A stretch of 64,000 nucleotides of DNA, taken from a cyanobacterium endosymbiont of Rhopalodia gibberula (GTDB taxonomy: Bacteria; Cyanobacteriota; Cyanobacteriia; Cyanobacteriales; Microcystaceae). Position 1 is the first letter of the stretch. Every line of letters begins with the position of its first letter. The notes beneath the pieces are model-generated. The model made no database searches. It worked only from the letters and a program-made list of their open reading frames with translations, and was not told the origin of the DNA. The stretch covers positions 992,001 through 1,056,000 of the forward strand of contig NZ_AP018341.1 of assembly GCF_003574135.1 (NCBI RefSeq). The letters are read 5' to 3'. This document shows positions 30,388-40,432 of this stretch, in pieces. A program made the translations under genes and the position numbers.

Positions 30388-30824
30388 ATGATTCAATTTG
30401 TAACTTTTTTACCCGATGATGGAACCAAGCAATGGCGATATAAATTAGATAATTTTGTGGAAGAAAATCAACGATATTTAGCGGCGTTGGACTGGTGATT
30501 ATTACAAGAGTAGGGTAATGATAAAGATGTGTTAGGAATTGACTTGTAACTCCAACCTTGTTTTGTTCGTTGTTCTCGTCAAGCAATTAAAGAACTTAAT
30601 AAAAATTCAAGCGACAGATTAAAGAAATTCTAGGCGTTCTAAATGAATCTAATTCTGAAGAAGAAGTAGTCATAATTGTTATTACTAAAGAGTAAATTAA
30701 ACTAATTAGTTTTAAAACTAAACCTTTTCTTCCAATTCTTCTAATTTCTTTTGAAGATACGTCTACTAGTTTAGATGAGTTAATTAAAAACTCAGAAGAG
30801 TTAATGGTTAAACAACTTAATTAA
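30388..30824 (+). pseudogene. Conserved-looking hypothetical protein, decayed
   Basis: From ATG 30388 the reading MIQFVTFLPDDGTKQWRYKL, then DNFVEENQRYLAALDW, meets TGA, TAG and TAA, continues as LQPCFVRCSRQAIKELNKN, and after a -1/+2 frame change goes on as EILGVLNESNSEEEVVIIV, ISFEDTSTSLDELIKN and a TAA at 30822. It looks like a soluble protein of about 140 residues. I have no functional name for it. The antisense open frame at 30293-30586 is a shadow. Confidence 0.55.
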
Positions 30825-31017
30825 TGTTGATTATAAAGATGCATGCTTTTTTTTATTCAGCTTTGTTTTACTTTAAAGTAAATCTCCACCAGTTACATAG
30901 TGATAAGAAAAAAGAAAGAATGCCAACCGAATAAAGAAATGGATAGTAAGTAAGTCGACTTTTAATTAACATAAAATAAAAAAGTAGTTTTTAAAAAAAT
31001 TACTATATACTAGCCAG

Positions 31018-31107
31018 ACTGAAGAATTCAGCCAATAAAATCAGAAGAGCAAGAACTATCAAAGTTAACTCACGACTTAAAAATTATCTCTATAAGAATA
31101 CGAGCAA
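31018..31107 (+). repeat. Dispersed repeat, copy B
   Basis: Shares ACTGAAGAATT and the ATCAGAA..GCAAGAACTATCAA core with copy A, and CAAAGTTAACTCACGAC with copy C. Read as protein: RARTIKVNSRLKNYLYKN. Confidence 0.6.
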
Positions 31108-31445
31108 AAATTTAAAAAAAAAATAAAAGAAATATGAGAGAAGCTCGTTGATGGACATAAATTATTTATTCTTTTTATGGTGGTTTAGTTACTTTTTATA
31201 CAGGCTACATTTATAACCAATATTTTTATTTTTGCCGTGTAGAGAAAATTACCTCCCTTTTTCGGGATGGTGTATTCAGTCTTTAACAAACTTTCCTAAT
31301 AGTTGCGGTAAACTCTCATCTACATCCCGATATCCTAGCTAAATACAGAGCTTGATTAATTGAGAATGTAACTTTTTGATAGATTCCACAATTTCTCTTT
31401 TAAATATTGAGCTACTAAATAGGAGAGGAAGTGGTTAATTTACTT

Positions 31446-31486
31446 TAAATAGTTCACTATTCACGCTGTGAATGGTGAACTATTTA
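31446..31486. repeat. 19-bp inverted repeat
   Basis: Arms 31446-31464 and 31468-31486 pair except for one G-T position; the loop is GCT. There is no T-run and no neighbouring gene to terminate. Confidence 0.8.
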
Positions 31487-31861
31487 GCTATGATGATTTA
31501 GTTAAAAAACGTGATAAGTAAGCCTGTAATTACCTATTTGGTCTGCTATTCAAGTAATACTATAAGTCTAATTATATTAGATTAATTTAAGAATATTAAG
31601 TTTAGAAATTAGACTGAAAAAGGAGATTAATTTTTAAATGTTAACTTTTAAAAATAAACTTGGATGTTTAGAGACCCCTTATAAGGTATATCTTTAAGAA
31701 GATAACTATAAGCTGTTGTAGTGTAGGTTCATAACATCACCAAATTAATTTGGGTGTGTTTTGGCAGAAGAAAAAAGATAAATTAGCAAAAAATTATAGG
31801 TTATATAACGTCTAATACTTAATATTTTATTTATGAAAAGTATCTCAAATAAATCTATTAT

Positions 31862-32845
31862 CTATCTAGAAAAAATCTGACATAATTCAATCGCTTTAGT
31901 TTGTAAACTGGCTAAAGCATAACCACCCTGTTTTAACGCAAATTCTAATTCTAATAAAACAGGTAAAGTTGCTAAGAGTTGTTGACCAGAAAAAGATTTT
32001 AATTCTCTTCGCAAAAAATAGAGGCGTTTGGGGTTAGCAATATCAGCAGCTTTGGCAATCACCTTATCATCTTTTTGACCAGATTCAATTTGAAGTTTAA
32101 CCATTGCCCAAGTGCGGAATTGTCCCACTAAAGTTGCTACAAGTTTTAAAGCAGGTTCATTATGAGCAATCAAATCAGCAATTAATTGTAAAGATCGTTC
32201 TTTATTTCCCTGACGAATAGCTTGAGCAAGTTGTAAACTGCTTTGGCTACTAGCATTGACTAAAGTAGTAATAATATCTATATCTAAGGGCATGGTTTGA
32301 TCTAGACTATAGAGACGTAACTTTTCTAGTTCATAACTTAATTTTCGTGTGTTATTCCCGATAAACTCTACTAATAACTCTGTTGCTTTAGGCGTTAGTT
32401 GAACGCCAATTTCCTGAGAAATACACTTAACTTGGTTAATTAATTCATCAGTTTTCCAGGGAGAAATAAGAGAAAATTCTTGAACTTCGGCATATTTTTT
32501 TAAAAGCTTAGTAGATTTTAGTCGAAAATCAGGTTTTTTGCTCGATGTTAACAACAGATGAGAATCTTCGGGAATAGCGGGTAAAATTTGTTGTAGTTGA
32601 GAAAAGACCTCTTCGGAACACTCTTGACAGATTGTAGTGTTTATAACCCAAACAAGTCTTTTTCCCATGCCAAAAACTGAAGTCATTGCTTGATTTAATG
32701 CTTTTTCCATGGCATTAGGCTGATCTCCATAGATTTTATCGTAATTAAATTGAAGCCAATTAGGATCGAGGAGGGTTTCTAGTTTTTTCTTAACAGTTTT
32801 GGTGATCGCAAAGTCATCTTCACCCCACAATAAATAAATTGGCAT
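31862..32845 (-). CDS. holA: DNA polymerase III subunit delta
   Basis: The clamp-loader subunit that opens the beta clamp. 327 aa, normal for HolA. It starts MPIYLLWGEDDFAITKTVKK, the expected N-terminal segment replacing an AAA+ P-loop. LLTSSKKPDFR is the family's equivalent of the ATPase core strand, and the C-terminal helical collar contains LARAIRQGN-like LAQAIRQGNKERSL and LVGQFRTWAMVK. Divergent from the DUF1868 gene by 66 bp. Essential replication function. Confidence 0.9.
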   Translation of the reverse strand: MPIYLLWGEDDFAITKTVKKKLETLLDPNWLQFNYDKIYGDQPNAMEKALNQAMTSVFGMGKRLVWVINTTICQECSEEVFSQLQQILPAIPEDSHLLLTSSKKPDFRLKSTKLLKKYAEVQEFSLISPWKTDELINQVKCISQEIGVQLTPKATELLVEFIGNNTRKLSYELEKLRLYSLDQTMPLDIDIITTLVNASSQSSLQLAQAIRQGNKERSLQLIADLIAHNEPALKLVATLVGQFRTWAMVKLQIESGQKDDKVIAKAADIANPKRLYFLRRELKSFSGQQLLATLPVLLELEFALKQGGYALASLQTKAIELCQIFSR

Positions 32846-32911
32846 AGAAAATCTAAGATAAATTAGAGAAAATAATAATATCAGGTTGTTGAATTCTTAG
32901 AGGAAGAAAGC

Positions 32912-33685
32912 TTGGACGAAACTTATCAAACCTATGTTAATCGGGTGGCACGACTGACCATACCGGATATTTATCAAACCCAACTTCAGAATATCCAAAA
33001 ATCACCTAAATTTCAGGGTGGAAAATTTGTTGCTTTTCCCGGTTATACAGTTCTTACTCCTCCTTATGCAGAAGATTCTCTTAATGAGGAATTTTATCAT
33101 CATTTGGAAACCATACAACAGCAATTGTCGGAACAGATAGATTCAGATATGGTTGCTTGGGTTCCCCCAAATAGTTTTCATTTAACCTTGGCTGATTTAA
33201 TTTGGGATAAAAGTTATCAAGAAGCGGTTCAAGATAGTCCTGACTTCGATCAAAAAATTAAAGTTTATATGGAGGAAAGTTTTAAAAACTACCAAAAATT
33301 TGAACTAGAAAAAAATGAAACTAAATGGCAATTATTAGGTTTACTGGTGTTTCCTCGTGCTCTAGTCGCAGGATTAGTACCTTGTGATGAGTTATCCTAC
33401 AAAAAAATTGTTCAATTAAGGCGGTCAATTTATCAAAATATGGATTTAATAGCTTTAGGAATTGAACAACAGTATTACTTTACAGCTCATATTTCTTTGG
33501 GATATTTTACAGAAAATATATGTGAGCTCGATCGGGACTACTTAGCCTCTGTTTTAACTACCTTTGATGATAAATGGTTGGAAGCTGAACCAAAAGTTTT
33601 AACAATTAGCCAAGTTGAGTTACGTAAATTTGAAGATATGACTAGTTTTTTACCAAGGAATGATAATCCTAGAGTAGAACTTTAA
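32912..33685 (+). CDS. DUF1868-family 2H phosphoesterase-like protein
   Basis: 257 aa with the two short His motifs of the 2H (LigT/cyclic phosphodiesterase) superfamily: FHLTLAD near residue 90 and AHISLGYF near residue 194. These suggest a fold acting on 2',3'-cyclic or similar nucleotides, but no substrate is established for DUF1868. The start is a TTG (MDETYQTYVNRVARL after initiation) with AGAGGAA eight bases upstream. No ATG is available nearby, so an unusual start codon is likely. It shares a short divergent promoter region with holA. Confidence 0.82.
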   Translation: MDETYQTYVNRVARLTIPDIYQTQLQNIQKSPKFQGGKFVAFPGYTVLTPPYAEDSLNEEFYHHLETIQQQLSEQIDSDMVAWVPPNSFHLTLADLIWDKSYQEAVQDSPDFDQKIKVYMEESFKNYQKFELEKNETKWQLLGLLVFPRALVAGLVPCDELSYKKIVQLRRSIYQNMDLIALGIEQQYYFTAHISLGYFTENICELDRDYLASVLTTFDDKWLEAEPKVLTISQVELRKFEDMTSFLPRNDNPRVEL

Positions 33686-35904
33686 ATTTTTAATTTGGTT
33701 AAAAAATAGGGAGAATTAGATATAGTTTTTAACTATTGTAGAGATTGTTTGTTAATCAGAAAATTAAGTAAAATTTTGTCTTTTTTTAGGTTAGTTAAGT
33801 TTTAAACTATCTAATAGTTAGTCAAAATGGTTACCGTAATTTCCCACCCTATGGTCTTCAATTTTTATTGATAAACAGTCTCTTCAGATTTTCCTAAATT
33901 TATAATTTATCATCTATGAAATTATGGTATTAGCATACAAAATACCTGATACTGAAACTGTATCAACATTAATTTTAGGAGGAAACTGCACTCTTAGGCA
34001 ATACAGTTCTTTAATAAGAAAGAGCATGGCAACTGGGAAAATGGCCTGTTATGCTCTGATTTCTGGTCTATAGATTTTTTGATAACGGCGTAGAAGTAAG
34101 CCATAAGTAAGAGTAGTTTTAATTAATTTTAAAACTACTCATTTACGAATATCAGAAATTTTTTTTTATAAAACACTATAAAAGGGTTGTAATTGCTCTT
34201 TTTTTACAAGTTAATAGTCCTTAAGGATTTAATATTATTATCGCTGTAATAGACCATAATATTATATTCCATTAATTTCTATATTCCCTCTGATTTAATT
34301 GATATATAGATTAATAAAAAGCTTTAGAATAGGTATTTTTAAGACTGTTTTACATTTTTTATACAAAATACTCAGGAATAGATAAGTCTTTATTTAATCC
34401 TTTAACCAAAACATTAACAATAGCTTTACTTTCGCCTAGGAGATATTCAACTCCTGTATCGGTACCAATGAGAAAGATTTTAAACCTAATAAGGAAAAAC
34501 ATTCTAAATCAATTACAGCGAAGTACCCAAAAATATTTAACAGTAAACTCTCTACAGAACTATTAAGAATTTGTAGTTAAAATTAACTTTTAATTAAGCT
34601 CAAAAAAAATTAGCTCATAATTTTATGGGATAAATCTCTTTTAAATAATGATAAAGAGCCAACATTTTTATTTAAGCTATTCTAACTTTTTTGCGCTTGA
34701 AGGGGTTATTTGAACAACGATTTGAAAAAAATGATATAAATCAACAAAAATAGGAAACACACCATCAGGCAAATGATAGATTTTTAGCGATTTATAGATA
34801 ACAACTAAAATTAAATTCTTAGTGTAAAAAAACTACACTCTGCTTTGCTATCAATGATATGAATTTTAAAAATAACTATTATTTGCAATATTTAGCTAGT
34901 AATGCTTCTGTAGTTAAGTCTCTAATCCTACTTATAAAGCTATTATTTATATGACTACAAAACACTTGATAATTAGTATTTATTAACTCTACCAAATTTA
35001 GAATAGTAAAAATTACCGAGTCCTAACATAGTACTTTTTAAAAGGTTAACATTAATGGTTTGACACGATAAATTGATTATAAACTATTTTTTTTGTGGAT
35101 TATATCATCTATATTGTGAGTATAATCTAGACCAAATATTTTTATTTTATCGCAATTTAGAGGTTTTTTTATATAAAAAGTATATTTTATGCCATCGAAC
35201 TTCTGAGATAAAACTTATACTTTAAGAGAAAAAAACAAGGACCGGGTAATATATTATAATTTTCAATTTTTTGATAAGACTAATAGTTATTCTATTTTCC
35301 CCTTTTAAGAAAGTTAAGAACTATTTTTAATGTATCTTCTTTTGTGTCCTCTTGTTAGATTAGCCTTGAAGGAACAGCACTTTTTTATAAAAAATATATT
35401 TTTTTCAGAATTATTAAGTTTTTAAAATCGTTAATTTATATCTAATATTTTTAAAATTTTTTCTCTTAACTGTTTCCTACTCCTAATTATTAGCTTACTA
35501 TCTTAGGTCTAGTAAAGCTACATATTTAGAATATCTTGGCTCTAAAATAATATAAGAACTATGAACAATATATCTATTTTTTGTAAAGCCAAAATTGTAC
35601 TATTAAGTTCTCTGAACTCTTCTACAATTAGGAGGGTTATGTTCCATACAATTAACATAATAGATGAATTAATTTTTATTTTTTCTTATTTTTCTAATCT
35701 GAATTTAGTATTGGAAATACTAGGGCTTTATCTAGTAACTATTTTTATCTATTGCTAGTCTTTACTAATCTTATTAATTCAACCAGTGAGTAACCCTATA
35801 AATTTTTATTTATGGTCTAAATCTAACTAGATTTATGTTCTCAGACTTTAAGAATTTTTATTAAAGCTTTTTAATAAGCTTTTTTTTAGGTTCAATTAAA
35901 ATGA
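33686..35904. other. 2.2-kb gene desert
   Basis: Very AT-rich with no intact gene. Minus-strand readings near 34370-34500 (for example VIDLECFSLLGLKSFSL) look like traces of a protein but cannot be named. The frame at 35561-35758 has chance composition. Confidence 0.4.
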
Positions 35905-35940
35905 ACTAGACCATACGCTAATATTGGCGTATGGTCTAGT
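35905..35940 (-). terminator. Hairpin directly after the small membrane protein gene
   Basis: 17-bp arms (35905-35921 and 35924-35940, one G-T pair) containing CTAGACCATACGC. It abuts the minus-strand stop at 35942, and TCATTTTAATT follows on the minus strand, so it is probably a terminator with a weak T-run. Confidence 0.6.
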
Positions 35941-35941
35941 C

Positions 35942-36259
35942 TTAAGAAGACTTGTTATTAAATAAAGCTTTATACAAAGCAAACAAAATTGACCCTAAAA
36001 TTCCGAGCATGATTACAGAGGTCACTAACCGTAAGATACTATTGAGTAAGGACAGAGCAACAATAATAGCTACAATAGTCAGTCCTACTTTTGTAGGGAT
36101 AGCTAAGCTATCATACCATTGTTTGAAGCGAACTAGGATATTTTTAGGATTTTCATTAGCCTTAAAAGGCCGCACAGGAGATAGTTCAGATTCTTGGTTT
36201 ATTTCCGCTTCTAAATCTTTGAGGCGTTGTTCCCAGTCTTGAGGATTTTGCTGACTCAT
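35942..36259 (-). CDS. Small cyanobacterial membrane protein of unknown function
   Basis: 105 aa. The polar N-terminal half (MSQQNPQDWEQRLKDLEAEI, coiled-coil like) is followed by ENPKNILVRFKQWYDSLAIP and two adjacent hydrophobic helices from about residue 57 (VGLTIVAIIVALSLLNSI and SVIMLGILGSILFALYKALF). This is the usual form of a conserved but unstudied cyanobacterial protein. ATG start at 36259 and a hairpin at the 3' end. Intact in a decayed neighbourhood, so probably under selection. Confidence 0.78.
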   Translation of the reverse strand: MSQQNPQDWEQRLKDLEAEINQESELSPVRPFKANENPKNILVRFKQWYDSLAIPTKVGLTIVAIIVALSLLNSILRLVTSVIMLGILGSILFALYKALFNNKSS

Positions 36260-36756
36260 AGGATGTGAGTGTTAACTGAAATTACTATCTAGATTCTGTG
36301 TCTATTATAAGGGCAATGCTAGTAAGGGCGATATTAGAACATTGGGATTGAATAAATATTAGTGTCCTTAATCTTTGTAATAGCCTTTCAAAGAATTTTT
36401 ATTACAATAAAATCAAGAAATCATCTTATTATTTTGTAGTCTAGATACTCATTCAGCAATCTATATGTTTTAAACATAGCTGTCGTATTTATCCAACTTA
36501 ATTCTAATTTTTTTAGAATTATAAAAATCTCAAAGCAGGAAGAGTTAAAACGTATATTTATTTATCAACAGTAAAATTAGCAAAAATTACACACAACAAT
36601 CCTGTTAACCATCTTAGTTAAATCTAAAATAGTCAAGATGAAGTAATTGATTAGTCGGTATAAGTTTAATTCAATAATCTAACTAGAATATAATCTTTAT
36701 CTAGATTATGCGTTATCTATGTTACTTTTTACATTTTTATTAAATTCTCTTAGAGA
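36260..36756. other. Intergenic, nothing recognised
   Basis: About 500 bp of AT-rich sequence between the methylase stop and the small membrane protein gene. No frame, repeat or RNA recognised. Confidence 0.4.
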
Positions 36757-38055
36757 CTATTTATTACTGTTTTTCCGAACTCTTTTTTTGATTAAACTAG
36801 AATTAACTCCATAATATTGAGCTGCTTGGGACATATTAAAGCTTAGCATTTCTTCTTTACTGAGTGGATATTGAGCTATAGGTTTAATTAATTTAACGTC
36901 AAGACATTTGATGATTTCCATTGCAATTGCTTTGGCTAATAAAGGAGGAACAGAATTACCAACCTGACGAAATCCATGCCATTTAGTAACATGAAATCTA
37001 AACCAATCAGGATAAGAATGAAGTCTTGCAGCTTCTCTCACAGTAATACATCTAGGGGTAATAGGATGGATAGGACGGGGGGAAGTGTACGCTCCCCTAC
37101 TACTAGGAGTTCCTGCTCTTAAAGTATTACATATACTATCACGATCTAACCTCAGAAATCTACTAATAGGTTCTGTTTTTCCTGGGAGGGTTTTATCAAA
37201 TCTTTCCTTAGATTTAAAAGTATGTTTTGTCCTCAAACTCGATGTCAAAAGATTTTGATCATAGCTTCTTTTATAAGAAAAATCATTGTCTAAATCTACT
37301 AAAGATCTTAATCTTTTCACGTAATTACTTTGTGCTCCGTATTCAACAATAGTCCAATCTTTCTTTTCAAGTTCGGGATAATTATTAACTTCAGGCAAGT
37401 CCTTGATTGCATCCCAAACGGTAGGACAATTAGGCAAACTATATCTATTTTTTACTACTGATTTATGGGGGAAATTATTACTAATAGCTTGAGGATAGTT
37501 AGGTAAAGTTAATTCCTTCTGACATCCCAATAGAAAAAGTCTTTCTCTATTTTGGGGAACTCCATAATTAGCAGCATTTAAAATTTGATAATTAGTCTCC
37601 ATCTTATAATTATTTTGACTGAATTTATTAAAAATTTTTTGTAAAAGTTTTTGGTGTTTCCCAATAGCCATTCCTGGAACATTTTCAATAACAAAATACT
37701 TTGGTTTTAACTCCAAAATCAATCTAATAAAATCATAGACTAATACATTTCTTTCATCTTCTAAAAGGCGTTTACCTATCAAAGAAAATCCTTGACAGGG
37801 AGGTCCACCAAATATAACATCTATGGAACGATCACCAATTTTTGATAGTCGTTTAATTTCTGATCCAGTAATTTCTTGTATATCCCGACAAATGATTGTC
37901 CAAAATGGAAAGTTATACTCATGAGTAGCGCAATGAATGGGATCTATTTCGACTGATGCGAGAACATCAAACCCAGCTTGTTCAAAGCCTAATGTCATTC
38001 CTCCTGCACCGGCAAATAAATCAATAGCAATCGGTCTTTTGTAACTAATTTGCAA
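36757..38055 (-). CDS. DNA (cytosine-5-)-methyltransferase, M.Ssp6803I-like
   Basis: C5-methylases transfer methyl from SAM to cytosine. 432 aa. Motif I is AIDLFAGAGGMTLGFEQAGF, motif IV with the catalytic Cys is GGPPCQGFSLIG, motif VI is ENVPG, motif VIII is NRERLFLLG, and motifs IX-X end with GFRQVGNSVPPLLAKAIA. The N-terminal 50 residues closely resemble the Synechocystis enzyme that methylates CGATCG within HIP1; that target is an inference. No restriction endonuclease gene is beside it, so it is a solitary methylase. It lies 14 bp after exonuclease III, so the two are probably co-transcribed. Codons are AT-rich but the frame is intact. Confidence 0.88.
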   Translation of the reverse strand: MQISYKRPIAIDLFAGAGGMTLGFEQAGFDVLASVEIDPIHCATHEYNFPFWTIICRDIQEITGSEIKRLSKIGDRSIDVIFGGPPCQGFSLIGKRLLEDERNVLVYDFIRLILELKPKYFVIENVPGMAIGKHQKLLQKIFNKFSQNNYKMETNYQILNAANYGVPQNRERLFLLGCQKELTLPNYPQAISNNFPHKSVVKNRYSLPNCPTVWDAIKDLPEVNNYPELEKKDWTIVEYGAQSNYVKRLRSLVDLDNDFSYKRSYDQNLLTSSLRTKHTFKSKERFDKTLPGKTEPISRFLRLDRDSICNTLRAGTPSSRGAYTSPRPIHPITPRCITVREAARLHSYPDWFRFHVTKWHGFRQVGNSVPPLLAKAIAMEIIKCLDVKLIKPIAQYPLSKEEMLSFNMSQAAQYYGVNSSLIKKRVRKNSNK

Positions 38056-38069
38056 ATTGCAATTACTCC

Positions 38070-38858
38070 TTAAAATTCAACAATAACTGGAGCATGATCG
38101 CTCGGTCTTATCAATTTCCTTGGTTCAACATCAATAGTACAACTAAGAGCTTTTTTATAAAGTTTTGGGGTAAGATAATGGTGATCAATCCGCCATCCCC
38201 GATTGTGCTGAAATCCGCCTGATCTATAGTCCCACCAGCTAAAATACCCCCCCTCTGATGTAAATTTTCGAAAGGCATCTTTTAACCCTAACGAAAGAAT
38301 GTCCTGTAAAGCTTCCCGTTCTGACGGAGAAGACATAATATGATTCTCTTTAGACTCATAATTATAAATATCTTTATCTTCTAAGGCGATGTTAAAATCG
38401 CCACAAATACATAACTTGTGATTAGATTTATCTAAAATCTTAGTTATATATTGTTTTAGGACTTTCAACCACCTTAACTTATAATCGTATTTTTTACTTC
38501 CTACAGAAGTACCATTAGGAACATACACATTGACAATCCTTACCTCATCTAAAGTTCCTGCAATCACTCGTTTTTGCTCATCAAACTCTTCTAATGAAAA
38601 ATCCTTAATAATAGGGTTAAATCCAGTGTTGACATCTTCTAGAGGTTGACGACTAAGAATAGCGACTCCATTGTAGGTTTTTTGTCCATAAACATAAATA
38701 TGATAACCCAATTTTTCAAAAGTGCTTTTAGGAAAATCGTGATCAATCACCTTAGTTTCTTGTAAACAAAGAGCATCCACAGAATTACTGTTTAACCAGT
38801 CTATGACATGGGGTTGTCTAATACGAATTGAGTTAATATTCCAAGTAGCAATTTTCAT
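38070..38858 (-). CDS. xth: Exodeoxyribonuclease III
   Basis: An AP endonuclease/3'-5' exonuclease of base-excision repair. 262 aa. It starts MKIATWNINSIRIRQPHVID, the family hallmark. The catalytic Glu is in LCLQETKV, the Asn/Asp pair in CGDFNIA near residue 150, and the terminal His in PSDHAPVIVEF. Full length. Upstream partner of the methylase on the minus strand: a plausible pairing because 5-methylcytosine deamination raises the repair load, though Xth itself acts on abasic sites. Confidence 0.94.
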   Translation of the reverse strand: MKIATWNINSIRIRQPHVIDWLNSNSVDALCLQETKVIDHDFPKSTFEKLGYHIYVYGQKTYNGVAILSRQPLEDVNTGFNPIIKDFSLEEFDEQKRVIAGTLDEVRIVNVYVPNGTSVGSKKYDYKLRWLKVLKQYITKILDKSNHKLCICGDFNIALEDKDIYNYESKENHIMSSPSEREALQDILSLGLKDAFRKFTSEGGYFSWWDYRSGGFQHNRGWRIDHHYLTPKLYKKALSCTIDVEPRKLIRPSDHAPVIVEF

Positions 38859-38914
38859 ATATTATGATAGTCTTTGTTAGTTGATAATGTTAGCTTTATT
38901 TTAAGCTACAGTGG

Positions 38915-38964
38915 TTCATACACAATCAAAAATTTACATTTGTGAAATTTTGATTGTGTATGAA
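38915..38964. repeat. 17-bp perfect inverted repeat between xth and ctpA
   Basis: Arms 38915-38931 and 38948-38964, loop 16 nt. It lies 176 bp beyond the ctpA stop on the minus strand but has no T-run there, so its role as a terminator is doubtful. Confidence 0.7.
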
Positions 38965-39139
38965 CAGGGGTCTAAGTTCTTTATTATATAAATCAACTAG
39001 CAATTGATAATAATAGAAAAAAAGTAATGAATGGACAGTTTTTATTGATTTAGACTATGTCCACTTCAAAAGTGCAATAATTTGCAAGGAAAAATCATGA
39101 GAAAAAAATATCTCCATAAATGCTCCAACAAACTTTAAT

Positions 39140-40432
39140 TTAAGAAGCATGAGCCATCGCTATATTACTTGTTAAAAGCTTAATAGCAGCTTGGTATTGT
39201 AAATCTACATCAGTCCCAATTTCTCGATAATTAATAGGGTCTTGGGAAACGACTTCATCAGGAACAATTCCTAACTTATGAATATCTTTGTGGTTAGGAG
39301 TCTCATATTTAGCTACTGTTACTGCTAATCCTGCTCCATCAGGTAACTCGAATAATGACTGAATCAAACCTTTGCCAAAAGTCTTTTCGCCGACTAATAT
39401 ACCTCGACCATTATCTTGTAATGCCCCGGCTAAAATTTCACTAGCACTGGCGGTTCCTTTGTTTACTAGTACTGCCAAAGGAGCTTTTGTTAACGCAGAA
39501 CCAAAGGCAGAAAAACTATCTCGGATTCCTTGACGGTTAACTGTGTGAACTATGGTACCATCATCTAGCCAAAGACGAGCGACTTCAATACCTACCTGTA
39601 ACAATCCCCCTGGGTTATTTCGTAAATCCAAAATATAAGCTTTAGTTCCTTGTTGTTCTAAATTAGCCACTGCATCAGCAACATCTTGGGCTGCATTAGC
39701 ACTAAATTGATTAAGGCGAATATAACCAATAGGAATGCTTTGGTTTTGACTATCAATATCAGCAAAAACTGGACTCAGAGAAATATTAGCTCGTATAATG
39801 TTGACTTTACGAATGACTTTTCCAGCTTGATAAGGTTCAATAGTCAGAGAAACTTGTGTTCCATTCGATCCACGCATTTTGGCAGCTGCTTCATCAAGAG
39901 TTAAAGTGGTAGTGTCTACTCCGTCAATTTTTAATATGCGATCACGTGCCTTAATACCAGCGGACTCAGCTGGTGATCCTGTTAAGGGGGCAACTACTTC
40001 CAAATTGCCCGTCTCGGGATTGATGTTAATCTGTAAACCTACTCCTGATAACTCTCCAGCCGTACTTACTTGTAAGTTGTGATATTGTCCTGGTCGTAGA
40101 AGTCGAGTAAAAGGTTCATCGAGGGTAGCTAACATTTCGTCAATGGTGTCGTAAGTCTCTTCACGATCATGAAGATGTCGTTGCAGAAACTGTTGACGTA
40201 GTGACCACCAATCTTGGTTATTAAATGAATTATCTATGTAGGCTTGATTAACCAATCGCCAAGATTGAAGTAAGAGTTTTTGATCTTGTGTAAACGCTGA
40301 AACAATTGGATTCCCAACGAAGCAATTGAGCAAAAGGGAACAGATAACTAAGATGGTAACCCAGAACGCACGTTTTCTCATGAGAAAGGTAGATAATTGA
40401 TATTTTGTCTTTTTTTTAAAAAAAGGACTCAT
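39140..40432 (-). CDS. ctpA: Carboxyl-terminal processing protease CtpA
   Basis: A lumenal S41 serine protease that in photosynthetic cyanobacteria removes the C-terminal extension of D1 so that the manganese cluster of photosystem II can assemble. 430 aa. The basic N-terminus and a signal segment (AFWVTILVICSLLLNCFVG) are followed by the mature start near FTQDQKLLLQSWRLVNQ. A PDZ domain spans about residues 105-190. The catalytic Ser is in GTASASEILAGAL and the Lys in EKTFGKGLIQ. It resembles CtpA rather than CtpB/C (TAGELSGVGLQI). ATG 40432 may be replaced by an internal ATG at 40381 (MRKRAF). Retention matters if the organism no longer makes photosystem II. Confidence 0.9.
   Translation of the reverse strand: MSPFFKKKTKYQLSTFLMRKRAFWVTILVICSLLLNCFVGNPIVSAFTQDQKLLLQSWRLVNQAYIDNSFNNQDWWSLRQQFLQRHLHDREETYDTIDEMLATLDEPFTRLLRPGQYHNLQVSTAGELSGVGLQININPETGNLEVVAPLTGSPAESAGIKARDRILKIDGVDTTTLTLDEAAAKMRGSNGTQVSLTIEPYQAGKVIRKVNIIRANISLSPVFADIDSQNQSIPIGYIRLNQFSANAAQDVADAVANLEQQGTKAYILDLRNNPGGLLQVGIEVARLWLDDGTIVHTVNRQGIRDSFSAFGSALTKAPLAVLVNKGTASASEILAGALQDNGRGILVGEKTFGKGLIQSLFELPDGAGLAVTVAKYETPNHKDIHKLGIVPDEVVSQDPINYREIGTDVDLQYQAAIKLLTSNIAMAHAS

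Larger units (their letters stand above)
30825..31861. other. 1-kb gene desert with repeat copy B and hairpin
   Basis: It holds dispersed repeat copy B (31018) and the 19-bp hairpin at 31446. On the minus strand near 31300-31390 the reading YRDVDESLPQLLGKFVKD is protein-like but unidentified and has no start. Confidence 0.35.

Noticed and set aside
30293-30586. 97-codon minus-strand frame
   Set aside because: Antisense shadow of the decayed hypothetical gene on the plus strand.
36757-38055. Complete restriction-modification system
   Set aside because: No endonuclease gene adjoins the methylase; its neighbours are exonuclease III and a gap.
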